Assembly: GCA_902774815.1 (NCBI GenBank)
Contig: CACYJV010000016.1
Coordinates: forward strand, 1 to 64,000
From: an uncultured Prevotellaceae bacterium
Lineage (GTDB): Bacteria > Bacteroidota > Bacteroidia > Bacteroidales > Bacteroidaceae
Reading direction: 5' to 3'
Length of the DNA: 64,000 nt
The position numbers were made by a program, and so were the translations under genes. The notes beneath the pieces are model-generated. The model had not been told where the DNA came from and made no database searches. It worked only from the letters and a program-made list of their open reading frames with translations. This document shows positions 43,458-52,920 of this stretch, one piece after another (positions within the stretch are counted from its first letter, which is position 1; each line of letters opens with the position of its first letter).

Positions 43458-46400
43458 ATGAGAAAGTTCTTACTTTCGTTGCTCGCAATGTTCGCCGTTG
43501 TAGCAACATCATCCGCTGCCGACATTACAGACGTATTGAACCAAAGCGTTACGGGTATCACCGGTTCCTCGTACACTTCGTTCAGTGGCATTACCGTCAC
43601 CTCAAAAGCCGTCTATGCCGGACAGTGTGCTGGTAGCTATAGCTCCATTCAACTTCGTAGCAACAACAGCAACAGTGGTATTGTGACTACAGCTTCAGGT
43701 GGCACAATTACCAAAGTGGAAGTGACGTGGAATAGCAATACTTCCGCAAACCGCACCCTTCAGGTGTACGTTTCGAACACCGCTTTTGAAGATCCTACCG
43801 AACTTTATGGCGGCGATGCTACGTTGGCTGGCACCATTGTCAACGATGGTAGCTCAACAACGCTCGAAATCGACGGCACCTATGCCTATGTGGGCATTCG
43901 TTCTGCCTCTGGCGCCATGTATCTTGACGAGGTCAAGTTCACATGGAACGATGGCCAGGATGTCGATACAGAGGCTCCCGAAGCTCCCGTGATCACACCC
44001 GAGGCTGGCATCTACTATGGTCCTACCGACGTGACCATCACGGCCGAAGAAGGCACGGAAATCTACTACACGCTCAATGGTGGCGAAGAGACGCTCTACG
44101 TGGCTCCCTTCACACTGAGCGAGACCACCAAGGTGGAGGCTGTGGCCAAGAAGGGCGAGCACGTCAGTGCAAAGACTTCGGCTACTTTCACGATTGCAAC
44201 TGTCTACACATCACTCGACGACATCAACCGAAACACCGTGGATGGCAATACGCCGATGAAACTCGTGTTCGACGACCTGCTTGTCGCCTATGTGAATGGT
44301 TCAAACACCTACGTGACGGATGGCGAGGTCGGCCTATTGCTCTTTGGTACCACCGACCTGACTGCCGGCGACCGCATCAAGGGTTCGCTGACGGGTACGG
44401 CTACCTTGTACAACGGTCTGCCTGAGGTGAAGACAAGTGCTGCCGAGATTGACGCCGAAGTGCTGTCCAGCGACAACGCTGTGGCTCCTAAGGTGGTGGC
44501 TGCCGATGCACTGAAAGCCGACATGCTTGGATTTGTCAGCCAATACGTCACGCTGAAGGGCGCCAAGTTTGCCGAATCGCAGGAAGTATCAACGAAAATC
44601 AACGTTCCTTTCACCGTCGGTGAAAATGAATTTTTCATTCGCAACAACTTCCTTGTTGAGTTTGCCGTCGATGCCGAGAAGGAGTACAAAGTCTCTGGCT
44701 TCGTAACGATTTACAAAGAGAACATCCAGCTCTACCCCATCAAGACCGAGGACATTGCAGAGAAGCTGCCCGTGGTGCTTTCTGAGCTTGTCAATCCGTC
44801 GTTCGATGAGGGTGTCACCTATGGTGTTGACGCTACTGACAATCTGGCTACTTCGGGCAGTGCCAACAACGCAGAGATCACTGGCTGGACCAGCAATGGC
44901 GGTGCTGCATGGTCGGTAGGTGCTTCGTTCGCATACGGCACTCAGGCTCAGCTGAACAGTTCGGCCATTCCTGCCGAAGGTCCCAGCACGGCCGCACTCG
45001 GCGTGTCGGTTGGTTGGGGTGGCACCGTGAGCTATTCACAGCCCGTCAGCCTGCCCGCTGGTTACTACGTTATGAGCTACAAGGCCCTGAACATCTTCGA
45101 TGCTGCTACGCAGTTACAGTCGAGATGTGGTGTCATTGGCGGTGGTAACAGCTTCACCTCCGAAAAGAACAGCTTCGCCAGCAACGTCTGGGAGTCCGAC
45201 TTCATTACCTTCGACCTTGCCGACGATGTTGAGGAAGCTCGCTTGCAGATTGGTGGTTCAGCCATTTCTGGTGGTTCCACAGCCAATGCAAAGGTGTTGT
45301 TCGACGATGTTGAACTGAAGTTGTTCGATACGGCTGAAGAGCGCGACGCCTTCGTGGCTCAAGCTAAGGCTGCTGCCGACCTGGCCACAGCAATTGGAAA
45401 GGCTACAATCCTGAAGGAGAACACCATAACGGGCGAAGAACTCTTCATGAAGCCATCGTCGGCTGCTGAAGAACTGGGTAAGGCCATCGAGGCTGCTCAG
45501 GCCGTTGCCGACAACGCTGAAGCTACAACTGAGGAAATGGAAGCTGCCATCGAGGCTCTTGCTACTGCCGTTGCCGCCTTCAATGCTGCTCCGGTCGTTC
45601 AGCCCGAGGCCGATGCCAAGTACACCTTCCGCCTGTCGCTGGAGACTGAGCCTCCTTACTATCTCTATCTGGACACAGAGACCAACACGGCAAATGTCTC
45701 GCAGGAGACTCTCTCGGAGTTCAGCTTTGTTCCTACTGAGGTAGAAGGTCAGTATCTGCTGAAGACCGACGATGATGCTTACCTGGGTCATACACCTAAC
45801 GGAAACGACGTTTGGAGCATGAACGCCACCGACCAGACACCTTGGATGTTCACGCGCCTGGCCAATGGTACATACACCATCGACAAGGTGACGAACACCA
45901 ACCAACACGTAGGTGCCGAGGCTAACGTTGAGGGTAACAACCGCGTTTGGGCCGACAAACTTGCCGGCCGTGCTGAGAGTCAGTGGTTCATCGAAAAAGT
46001 GAAGTCCATCCTTGTGGCTCCTGCCTTCAACATTGCTCCTGAGAGCGAGGTTGAGGAAGGCACTGAACTGACCGTCACCTTCACGGCTGACGATCTGGGT
46101 GACCTTGCTGCTGAAGACCTGACTGTCAACTATGCTGCCAACATTGTCAAGACCGACGAGGAAGGCAATGGCGACACGCAGTACATCCGTGGCACTGCCA
46201 AACTCGATGAGGCTACTGCTATCGAATACGAGTTTGTGGCTGGCTTCATGTATGAGGTGGCACTCAACGAGATTACCCTCACCAATGCCGCTGGAGAGCA
46301 AGTGGGCGAACAGAATCCTGATGTTTCGGCTGAAACCAGCTTCATCGTGGTGGCTAAGCCCGAAGATCCTGCACAGGATGTGCTCGACGTGATGGCCAAG

Positions 46401-47687
46401 TATCCGCAGGTTGTCTCTGCACTCGTGCCCGACTTCTCGGCATGGGAAGGTGGACTGGTCAGCAACAACGGCCAGCACTGGGATGGCACATCGTCGTCCG
46501 TCTACTACGAGCAGACCGGTGCACAGTGGGGCCAGTCGGCTTGGGAGAACAGCTCAAGCGTCAACCTCACGCTGCCTGCAGGCAAGTATCTGATTCTCAC
46601 TCCCGGCCGTTCGTCGAGTGGCGAAGCTGTCGAGGCTTACATGATGGTCGGCGAAGAGAAGGTCGTATTCCCCGCCAAGGGTGATGTGGGCTTCGGTATT
46701 GCCACCGATGGTACTCCTACGTTTGCCGAGGATGCCACATATGCCAACAACGGACTTGGACGCGGTTGGGAATATCGCTACGTCGAGTTCGAGAGCGATG
46801 GCACGACACCTGTCACCGTCACGCTGGGTGGTTCGGCTACTGCCGAGCACCAGTGGATGAGCTTCACACAGCCTATCCTCCGCACAACAGAGGATAATAC
46901 CGCCGTGGCTAAGGAACTGCTGCAGCAGGCACTCGACGAGGCTAACGCCCTGCTCGACAATGCTGGCGACGGACCGTTCCAGAAGAGCGAGGAAGACACG
47001 AATGCATTCCAGGGTGCCATCGATGCTGCTCAGGGCGTCTACGACAATGCCAGCGCAACCAACGATGAAGTAACGAAGGCTACCGAGGATCTGAAGGCTG
47101 CTACCGAAGCATACAAGAATGCAACTGTCGACGTCGATGAGACGAAGTACTGGAAGCTGCGCAATGCACTCAATGCAGATCCTGCCTACTACATGGTTCT
47201 CGATGCTGAGTACCAGTATGTATACGTAAGCCAGGAGGAAGAGCCCACGCCGATCCACTTCGTGAAGACCGAGGTTGAGGGTGAGTACATGCTTGCCAGC
47301 GAGGACGGCCTGTATGTGGGCTGGCCCGGTGGCGATCCCTGGACTATGCGCACCAGCGCTGCCACGCCGTGGCGCTTCACCCTCATGCCCAATGGCGCCT
47401 ACACCATCGACAAGGTCTCGAACCCTGCCCACCACGTAGGTATCGAGAAAGATGCTGAGCTCAACAACGAGGGTCTGCCTCTCTGCTGGGCCGACAAGGG
47501 TGCAAGCCGTCCTGAAAGCCAGTGGTTCTTCGAACCAACTGAAGTGGTTGTCGGTATCAACGAGATTGGCACTGCCAACATCAGCCGTGAGGATGTCTAC
47601 ACCATCAACGGTATGAAGGTGAAGGCCGACGCTCGTCTGCAGAAGGGCATCTACATCGTAGGTGGCAAGAAGATAGTAGTGAAGTAA
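43458..47687 (+). CDS. Giant secreted multidomain protein, paralogue of 10711-15483
   Basis: 1409 residues, signal peptide MRKFLLSLLAMFAVVATSSA. In order: a beta module to 170; a chitobiase-like beta domain at 172-248 (IYYTLNGGEETLYVAPFTL); an OB-fold-like region to 440; a galactose-binding-like module at 447-625; a FIVAR-type helical repeat to 710; a trefoil-like module to 850; further beta modules; a second FIVAR repeat near 1150-1220; a second trefoil-like module to 1363 (YMLASEDGLYVGWPGG); and the tail LQKGIYIVGGKKIVVK. No catalytic motif is seen. The last module, tail, 3' flank and terminator match the protein at 10711, showing duplication of the gene end. Confidence 0.85.
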   Translation: MRKFLLSLLAMFAVVATSSAADITDVLNQSVTGITGSSYTSFSGITVTSKAVYAGQCAGSYSSIQLRSNNSNSGIVTTASGGTITKVEVTWNSNTSANRTLQVYVSNTAFEDPTELYGGDATLAGTIVNDGSSTTLEIDGTYAYVGIRSASGAMYLDEVKFTWNDGQDVDTEAPEAPVITPEAGIYYGPTDVTITAEEGTEIYYTLNGGEETLYVAPFTLSETTKVEAVAKKGEHVSAKTSATFTIATVYTSLDDINRNTVDGNTPMKLVFDDLLVAYVNGSNTYVTDGEVGLLLFGTTDLTAGDRIKGSLTGTATLYNGLPEVKTSAAEIDAEVLSSDNAVAPKVVAADALKADMLGFVSQYVTLKGAKFAESQEVSTKINVPFTVGENEFFIRNNFLVEFAVDAEKEYKVSGFVTIYKENIQLYPIKTEDIAEKLPVVLSELVNPSFDEGVTYGVDATDNLATSGSANNAEITGWTSNGGAAWSVGASFAYGTQAQLNSSAIPAEGPSTAALGVSVGWGGTVSYSQPVSLPAGYYVMSYKALNIFDAATQLQSRCGVIGGGNSFTSEKNSFASNVWESDFITFDLADDVEEARLQIGGSAISGGSTANAKVLFDDVELKLFDTAEERDAFVAQAKAAADLATAIGKATILKENTITGEELFMKPSSAAEELGKAIEAAQAVADNAEATTEEMEAAIEALATAVAAFNAAPVVQPEADAKYTFRLSLETEPPYYLYLDTETNTANVSQETLSEFSFVPTEVEGQYLLKTDDDAYLGHTPNGNDVWSMNATDQTPWMFTRLANGTYTIDKVTNTNQHVGAEANVEGNNRVWADKLAGRAESQWFIEKVKSILVAPAFNIAPESEVEEGTELTVTFTADDLGDLAAEDLTVNYAANIVKTDEEGNGDTQYIRGTAKLDEATAIEYEFVAGFMYEVALNEITLTNAAGEQVGEQNPDVSAETSFIVVAKPEDPAQDVLDVMAKYPQVVSALVPDFSAWEGGLVSNNGQHWDGTSSSVYYEQTGAQWGQSAWENSSSVNLTLPAGKYLILTPGRSSSGEAVEAYMMVGEEKVVFPAKGDVGFGIATDGTPTFAEDATYANNGLGRGWEYRYVEFESDGTTPVTVTLGGSATAEHQWMSFTQPILRTTEDNTAVAKELLQQALDEANALLDNAGDGPFQKSEEDTNAFQGAIDAAQGVYDNASATNDEVTKATEDLKAATEAYKNATVDVDETKYWKLRNALNADPAYYMVLDAEYQYVYVSQEEEPTPIHFVKTEVEGEYMLASEDGLYVGWPGGDPWTMRTSAATPWRFTLMPNGAYTIDKVSNPAHHVGIEKDAELNNEGLPLCWADKGASRPESQWFFEPTEVVVGINEIGTANISREDVYTINGMKVKADARLQKGIYIVGGKKIVVK

Positions 47688-47746
47688 ACCGAAAATGAAG
47701 GTAAAGGACGGGCTTTCAAGAGTCTGTCCTTCACCGACAAACATAA

Positions 47747-47784
47747 AGAGAGGTGCTCCCGTCGTGGGATGCGCCTCTTTTTTT
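47747..47784 (+). terminator. Rho-independent terminator
   Basis: Stem AGAGGTGCTCCC / GGGATGCGCCTCT followed by seven T. It is a close copy of the terminator at 15542-15580. Confidence 0.9.
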
Positions 47785-47810
47785 GAAACGAAACCAAAAT
47801 CTTTTGTTTT

Positions 47811-47967
47811 TGTTTTGCATTTCGCTCGTTTATTCATATCTTTGCGCTTAAAGTGCGAACTTACTCCATCTCAGCATATTTAGAGTCCCTTCATAAGGGG
47901 CGGCTATCATGCAGGGTAAAAAAATAAGATTATTCTTTTGTTCTGCGCTCGATTTTTCGTAACTTTG
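47811..47967 (+). promoter_or_regulatory. Two promoter repeats in tandem before dprA
   Basis: The first copy (-7 TATCTTTG at 47837-47844) is followed by GCGAACTTACTCCATCTC, as at 3320-3355. The second (TTTTG at 47936, -7 TAACTTTG at 47960-47967) is identical over 34 bases to the promoter at 3274-3307 and lies 20 bases before the dprA start. Confidence 0.75.
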
Positions 47968-47987
47968 CCCAGCCTAATCAAGCCCTG

Positions 47988-49121
47988 ATGAGCATGAATC
48001 AACAAGAAATCATCAATGCAATGGCGTTGACACGCGTCAGCCCGTACGAATCGGAAGCCATCAACACGCTCTACCGAAAGGTTGGAACGGCTACCGATGT
48101 GCTGGCATTGGGCAAGAATGTCCGCGACGTATTGCCCTCTGCTTCCAACCGGCTCGTCGACGCAATGGGCGATGTTTCCGAAGCGCTGAGGCGTGCCGAA
48201 CAGGAGTTCGCTGCAACCGAAAAGCACGGCATCAAGGTGCTTCTGCTGGACTCCGACGACTATCCGCAGCGACTCAGCCAGTGCAATGATGCGCCATTGG
48301 TGGTATATTTCAAGGGAACGACCAACCTCAATGCCCGCCGTGTTGTCAGCATCGTGGGCACACGTCACGCCACTCCCTACGGCATCGACCTCGTGGGGCG
48401 CTTCATGACCCAGTTGCGTACGCTATGCCCTGAAGTACTCGTGATGAGTGGGTTGGCTTATGGCATCGACATTTGTGCCCACAGGGAAGCTTTGCGCCAA
48501 GGCTACGAAACTGTGGCTGTGTTAGCCCATGGTCTTGACGACCTTTACCCTTACGCCCATAGGCAAACAGCAGTGGAGATGGTCGGCCATGGCGGACTGC
48601 TAACGGAATATATGTTTGGCACACGTGCCGAGCGACTGAACTTCCTGCGTCGCAACCGCATTGTGGCGGGTATGGCCGATGCTACCATTCTAGTGGAGAG
48701 TGCCTCTCAGGGAGGTGGGCTTGTCACCGTACGGATTGCCAATGAATATGGGCGAAAAGTCATGGCGTTTCCTGGTGCCATTGGAGCACAGTTCAGCGAG
48801 GGTTGCAACCAACTGATACGCCAGGGGCAGGCCACTCTCATCACTTCGGCCACAGACTTTGTGGAAACCATGGGTTGGACCTCTGACCAACAACGCCAAA
48901 AAGCACAGGAACAAGGTATCGAACGGCAGCTGTTCCCCGACCTGACGGCAGACGAGCAAAGGGTTGTGGAAGCATTGCGGCAGCAAAATGACACACAGAC
49001 AGGCGAACTGAGCCGCCTGTGCAACATGCCCATAGGCCAACTGACGGCTGTGCTCTTCGCTTTGGAAATGAAAGGGCAGGTACGGGCATTGGCTGGCGGT
49101 GCGTACCATCTCATCGCCTGA
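47988..49121 (+). CDS. dprA: DNA-processing protein DprA
   Basis: 377 residues. Rossmann-like DprA domain: VVSIVGTRHATPYGIDL, VLVMSGLAYGIDICAHREAL, AVLAHGLDDLYPYAHR, RNRIVAGMADATILVESASQGGGLVT in two stretches, and FPGAIGAQFSEGCNQLIRQG. A C-terminal winged-helix-like region follows (RVVEALRQQNDTQTGELSRL). DprA binds single-stranded DNA and loads RecA during transformation; in non-competent bacteria its role is unclear. Two ATGs are possible (47988, 47994). It is transcribed from a copy of the dispersed promoter repeat. Confidence 0.95.
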   Translation: MSMNQQEIINAMALTRVSPYESEAINTLYRKVGTATDVLALGKNVRDVLPSASNRLVDAMGDVSEALRRAEQEFAATEKHGIKVLLLDSDDYPQRLSQCNDAPLVVYFKGTTNLNARRVVSIVGTRHATPYGIDLVGRFMTQLRTLCPEVLVMSGLAYGIDICAHREALRQGYETVAVLAHGLDDLYPYAHRQTAVEMVGHGGLLTEYMFGTRAERLNFLRRNRIVAGMADATILVESASQGGGLVTVRIANEYGRKVMAFPGAIGAQFSEGCNQLIRQGQATLITSATDFVETMGWTSDQQRQKAQEQGIERQLFPDLTADEQRVVEALRQQNDTQTGELSRLCNMPIGQLTAVLFALEMKGQVRALAGGAYHLIA

Positions 49122-49182
49122 AAAAATCGCCTGAATATAATAGCTTGAACAAAAATAGATATTTAACAGTTAACAGAATAAT

Positions 49183-50388
49183 ATGAACATTACCAAAAAC
49201 ATCTTCTACGTGGGCGTAAACGACCGGCAGAAGGCACTCTTCGAAGGCCTTTGGCCGCTGCCCAACGGTGTGAGTTACAATTCCTATCTGATCGTCGACG
49301 AGAAGGTTTGCCTCATCGATACGGTCGAAGTGACATTCTTCTCGCAGTTCCTCGAAAACGTGCGTACCGTCATCGGTGAACGCCCCATCGACTATGTTGT
49401 TATCAACCACATGGAACCCGACCACAGCGGCTCGCTGGCTTTGCTGCGCAAGTACTATCCTGAGGTGCAGATTGTGGGCAACAAGAAGACATTCCAGATG
49501 ATGCAGGGTTTCTACAAGATAGGCGAAGAAGGTGCCCAAGAGGTGAAAAACGGCGATTCCATCGCCCTTGGCAGCCTGCAACTGCAGTTCGTCCTCACGC
49601 CCATGGTGCACTGGCCAGAAACCATGATGACGCTCTGCCAACAGGCCGACGGGACTGGCGACGTGGTGCTATTCTCGGGCGATGCCTTCGGCTGCTTTGG
49701 TGCTCTCAACGGTGGTGTTATCGACGAGCAAATCAACTGCGATACGTTCTGGCTGGAGATGGTGCGCTACTACTCGAACATCGTAGGCAAGTATGGCACG
49801 CCAGTGCAGCAGGCACTGAAGAAGCTGGCCGGGCAACGTGTTGACTACATCTGCGCCACCCATGGACCCGTGTGGCACGAATATCTTCAGAAGGTCATCG
49901 ACTTGTACGACCGCCTCTCGCTCTACAAAACCGAGCCAGGTCTGGTCATCTGCTATGGTACCATGTATGGGAACACCGAACGCATGGCCGAAATCATCGC
50001 TCAGGCAGCCAGCGAGGCAGGCGTGAAAAACATCGTTGTCTATAACGTATCGAAGACGCACCATTCCTACATCCTGCGCGACATCTTCCGTTATCGGGCA
50101 CTCATCGTCGGTGCTCCTACCTACAACACCGGGCTTTACCATGAAATGGACGTGCTGCTCTCGGAGATTGCCGGTCGCGACATCAAAGGCAACCACCTGC
50201 TCGGCTGGTTCGGCTCGCATTCGTGGGCATCAAAGGCCGTTGCTGCCATCGAGAAGTGGAACGAGGAGCGACTTCACTTCGAGCCCGTCGGCCAACCTGT
50301 TGACATGAAGCAGGGTCTCAGCGAAGAGGTGCGCCAGCAGTGCGTGGCTCTTGGACAGGCCGTTGCCGAGCGGCTTCGCCAGGCATAG
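49183..50388 (+). CDS. FprA-type flavodiiron protein
   Basis: 401 residues. The N-terminal metallo-beta-lactamase-like domain carries the di-iron ligands (NHMEPDHSGSL, MVHWPETM, SGDAFGCFG, THGPVW). The C-terminal flavodoxin domain has the FMN loop CYGTMYGNTERMAE and VGAPTYNTGLY. Such proteins reduce oxygen to water or nitric oxide to nitrous oxide and protect anaerobes. There is no rubredoxin domain, so an external electron donor is needed. It lies 61 bases after dprA and may be read with it. Confidence 0.95.
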   Translation: MNITKNIFYVGVNDRQKALFEGLWPLPNGVSYNSYLIVDEKVCLIDTVEVTFFSQFLENVRTVIGERPIDYVVINHMEPDHSGSLALLRKYYPEVQIVGNKKTFQMMQGFYKIGEEGAQEVKNGDSIALGSLQLQFVLTPMVHWPETMMTLCQQADGTGDVVLFSGDAFGCFGALNGGVIDEQINCDTFWLEMVRYYSNIVGKYGTPVQQALKKLAGQRVDYICATHGPVWHEYLQKVIDLYDRLSLYKTEPGLVICYGTMYGNTERMAEIIAQAASEAGVKNIVVYNVSKTHHSYILRDIFRYRALIVGAPTYNTGLYHEMDVLLSEIAGRDIKGNHLLGWFGSHSWASKAVAAIEKWNEERLHFEPVGQPVDMKQGLSEEVRQQCVALGQAVAERLRQA

Positions 50389-50524
50389 CGTTTCCTATCG
50401 CTTTCAGTCTTCACGCAGAGTCTTGCCAAGCACGGGGATGCCTATCCAATGGTAATAGCACGGGCGCCCCGTTTCCTTAGCGGCTTTGCGTGAGGACAAA
50501 TATCATCTTTGCACGAAGAAAAAA

Positions 50525-51682
50525 ATGGGTAAGGACCACTATTCGAACGCCATCGCAAAGCTGCGCTTTCCGCTTATTGTGGCAGTGGTGTTGATACATT
50601 GCAACATCAGCGATTACAATGTGGCAGCAGGCCATCTGTATGGCTACAAGTGGTTTCGCCTTGTTGCCATTCATCTCATGGCCGAAGTGGCCGTACCCGC
50701 GTTTTTCTTCATTTCCGGCTATCTTCTTTATGCAAACGATGTCTTTACGTGGAATCAGTACGGGCTCAAACTGCGAAAACGAGTGAAGTCGCTGCTGGTT
50801 CCATATCTGTTGTGGAACACCATCTGCTTCCTTCTTGTGGTGGCTCTGCAGCTGATGAAACCCGACTTCAGGCTGCTTCTTCACAAGTCGGTGGCCGACA
50901 TGCAACTGAAAGACTTCTTCTTTATCTATTGGGACTTGGGCCAGGTAGAGAACATCGCTGGCAGGCCAGGGCCACTCCTGGGACCACTGTGGTTTCTGAA
51001 GGAGCTGATGATTCTGGTCATCGCGTCGCCCTTGCTGTGCTACCCATTGAAACACTTTCGATGGTGGTGGCCCTTGCTGCTGGCCGCCCTTTGCGTTACG
51101 CCCCTGCCCTATCAGCAGACAATCATTCACGACCCCGCCTCCGTCCTGTTCTTTACGCTGGGAATGGCCTTCGCCGCCAGCCACATTTCACTCGACGGCC
51201 TTTACCGCCACCGAGTGCCGTTCACTTTGCTTACGTTGGCTTCCATGGTGCTCATCGTGCTGGCTGTGGTAACACCGCTGATGGCCTGGATGCCGCCCCT
51301 TTCGCGAAGCATATTGATGAATGTCGCCATTCTCGTCGAACAGTTTTCGTTCATCATGGCGGCATTAGCATGGGTTGCGAATCGTACGACAGAAAACGAT
51401 CAAAAAGCCGATAGCCGCTCGGAGTGTAAGCCTTGCCGTTGGGTTGAGAGGCTGAGGCTGGCTGAAAGCAGTTTCTTCATCTTCTGCATGCACCCATTTG
51501 TGTCGTCAGCCTTTATGAATATTGCCAAACGCGATTTGCCTTTATTCCACGACTCTTCGCTTTCAATCCTATTCGTCTTGCTTTCGGTCGTCGTCACCGT
51601 GGCCATTTGCCTCATGGCCTTCCACGTCATGCGAAGATGTTTCCCGCGGCTCTTGTCGTTGCTTACGGGCAGCAGAATTTGA
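50525..51682 (+). CDS. Acyltransferase-3 family membrane protein
   Basis: About 385 residues with roughly ten hydrophobic segments. The N-terminal family features are present: the catalytic-type histidine in AVVLIHCNI, then VPAFFFISGYLLY, VKSLLVPYLLWNTICF and GPLWFLKELMILVI. Such proteins acylate cell-surface sugars such as O-antigen or capsule. The start is the ATG at 50525. The 96 bases upstream of the promoter hold a short open stretch on the minus strand (HWIGIPVLGKTLRED before a stop at about 50415) that may be a remnant of another gene. Confidence 0.85.
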   Translation: MGKDHYSNAIAKLRFPLIVAVVLIHCNISDYNVAAGHLYGYKWFRLVAIHLMAEVAVPAFFFISGYLLYANDVFTWNQYGLKLRKRVKSLLVPYLLWNTICFLLVVALQLMKPDFRLLLHKSVADMQLKDFFFIYWDLGQVENIAGRPGPLLGPLWFLKELMILVIASPLLCYPLKHFRWWWPLLLAALCVTPLPYQQTIIHDPASVLFFTLGMAFAASHISLDGLYRHRVPFTLLTLASMVLIVLAVVTPLMAWMPPLSRSILMNVAILVEQFSFIMAALAWVANRTTENDQKADSRSECKPCRWVERLRLAESSFFIFCMHPFVSSAFMNIAKRDLPLFHDSSLSILFVLLSVVVTVAICLMAFHVMRRCFPRLLSLLTGSRI

Positions 51683-52355
51683 TAACAGCACCAAAAGAAG
51701 ACTTCTCACACCACCCCAAAAACCACCATTCGCGCATTGATAAGGTGCCGTTTGGGCACAAAAAAGCACCCAAATGGTCGGGAAAAAGCACTAAAATGGT
51801 CGGAGAAAAGCACTAAAATGGCATAGAAAAGCATCAAAAATGGGCAGAAGAGGTGCAAAAATGAGGCAGAAATGCTCAAAAATAGGGCAAAAGTGGCTCA
51901 AAAATGCTCACAAAATGCACTTTTCGAGCGGTGCGGAGCGCCAAAAATGCCCTTTTTTCGTGGTCAAAAGGCAGAACGGCGTCCTGAATAACATGAAAAT
52001 CCTTCGTGTTGCTTACCGAAAATGCATATATATACTATTCCGTTTTAGCCGTGTTTTCCGCGTTTTTTAGGGCAAAACTGCACGTTTTTCGGCCGATTTT
52101 GACCATTTCTTAGCCGTTCCCTGCACATTTTTCACTAAAAAAGCCACTTTTTTGCTCGTTTTTGAGCTGTTTTGCGACTATTTTTGTGGCCTTGTGACAT
52201 TTACACTTTCGTAAATTAAAGATAATCAATCAATTAGAACGTTCTCTTTCAAAATGTCACATTTTGCTGTTCCTGATGATGGTTGACATTGTTTTTACTC
52301 GTCTCTACGAATGGTTGACAAGAACCTACAACCCAATCATCATCCGTGGGGGCGA
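51683..52355. other. Phased A-tract region, predicted curved DNA
   Basis: From 51760 to 51925, eight units of AAAAGCACTAAAATGG type repeat every 21-22 bases (conserved positions 51766, 51788, 51810, 51831, 51852, 51873, 51895, 51917). Each unit has two A-runs about 11 bases apart. From about 52050 to 52190 the complementary strand shows A-runs again at 10-11 base intervals. A-tracts in helical phase bend DNA strongly. No gene or promoter could be supported in this 670-base stretch. Confidence 0.7.
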
Positions 52356-52916
52356 CTACTCGGCCTGACTGAGCAGGAGGGTCAGCTCGTCGAATGTCGA
52401 GGCAACGCGGATGTAGTCGTTCCAACGGCCACGCACCATGCCACGTGCCTGCAGGTCGTCGAGCATGGCTATGAGCGTGTCCCAGAAGCCACCGATATTG
52501 TAAAGCACGATGGACTTGTGGTGATAGCCTATGGTATGAGCAGCCGCCACCGTGAACACCTCGTCGAGCGTACCTATTCCGCCAGGCAGTGCCACCACCA
52601 CGTCGCTATGAGCCAACAGCAGGTCCTTGCGGTCGCTCAGGTTGTCGCACGCGATGTGAACCGTCAGGTGTTCGGACATGCGCCCACCCTTCTCGACGAT
52701 GCTGGGCACGACGCCTATCAGGTGGCCCTTCGTACCATTCTCGGCACCCTTGGCACTGGCAAACGTATCGGCCAGACAGCCCATCAGCCCCATGTTGCAT
52801 CCGCCAAACACGATGCTGTGCCCATGTTCGCTGCACCAGCGAGCCAGCTCAGCCGTGCGTTCAAAGTATTCGGGGCTGATATTGTTGTTAGCCGAGCAGA
52901 AAACACCTATGTTCAT
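52356..52916 (-). CDS. LOG family protein (putative nucleotide 5'-monophosphate phosphoribohydrolase)
   Basis: About 186 residues. The family motif is ALPGGIGTLDEVF near residue 105 (PGGxGTxxE), preceded by VFGGCNMGLMG. Homologues cleave nucleotide monophosphates, including cytokinin precursors, to the free base and ribose phosphate. The start is the ATG at 52916, four bases after the stop of the upstream gene, so it is likely co-transcribed. The 3' side is the curved A-tract region. Confidence 0.92.
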   Translation of the reverse strand: MNIGVFCSANNNISPEYFERTAELARWCSEHGHSIVFGGCNMGLMGCLADTFASAKGAENGTKGHLIGVVPSIVEKGGRMSEHLTVHIACDNLSDRKDLLLAHSDVVVALPGGIGTLDEVFTVAAAHTIGYHHKSIVLYNIGGFWDTLIAMLDDLQARGMVRGRWNDYIRVASTFDELTLLLSQAE

Positions 52917-52920
52917 CGCA

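Noticed and set aside
50389-50485. Short minus-strand frame ending HWIGIPVLGKTLRED
   Set aside because: It looks protein-like but is only about 30 codons with no start; mentioned only as a possible remnant.
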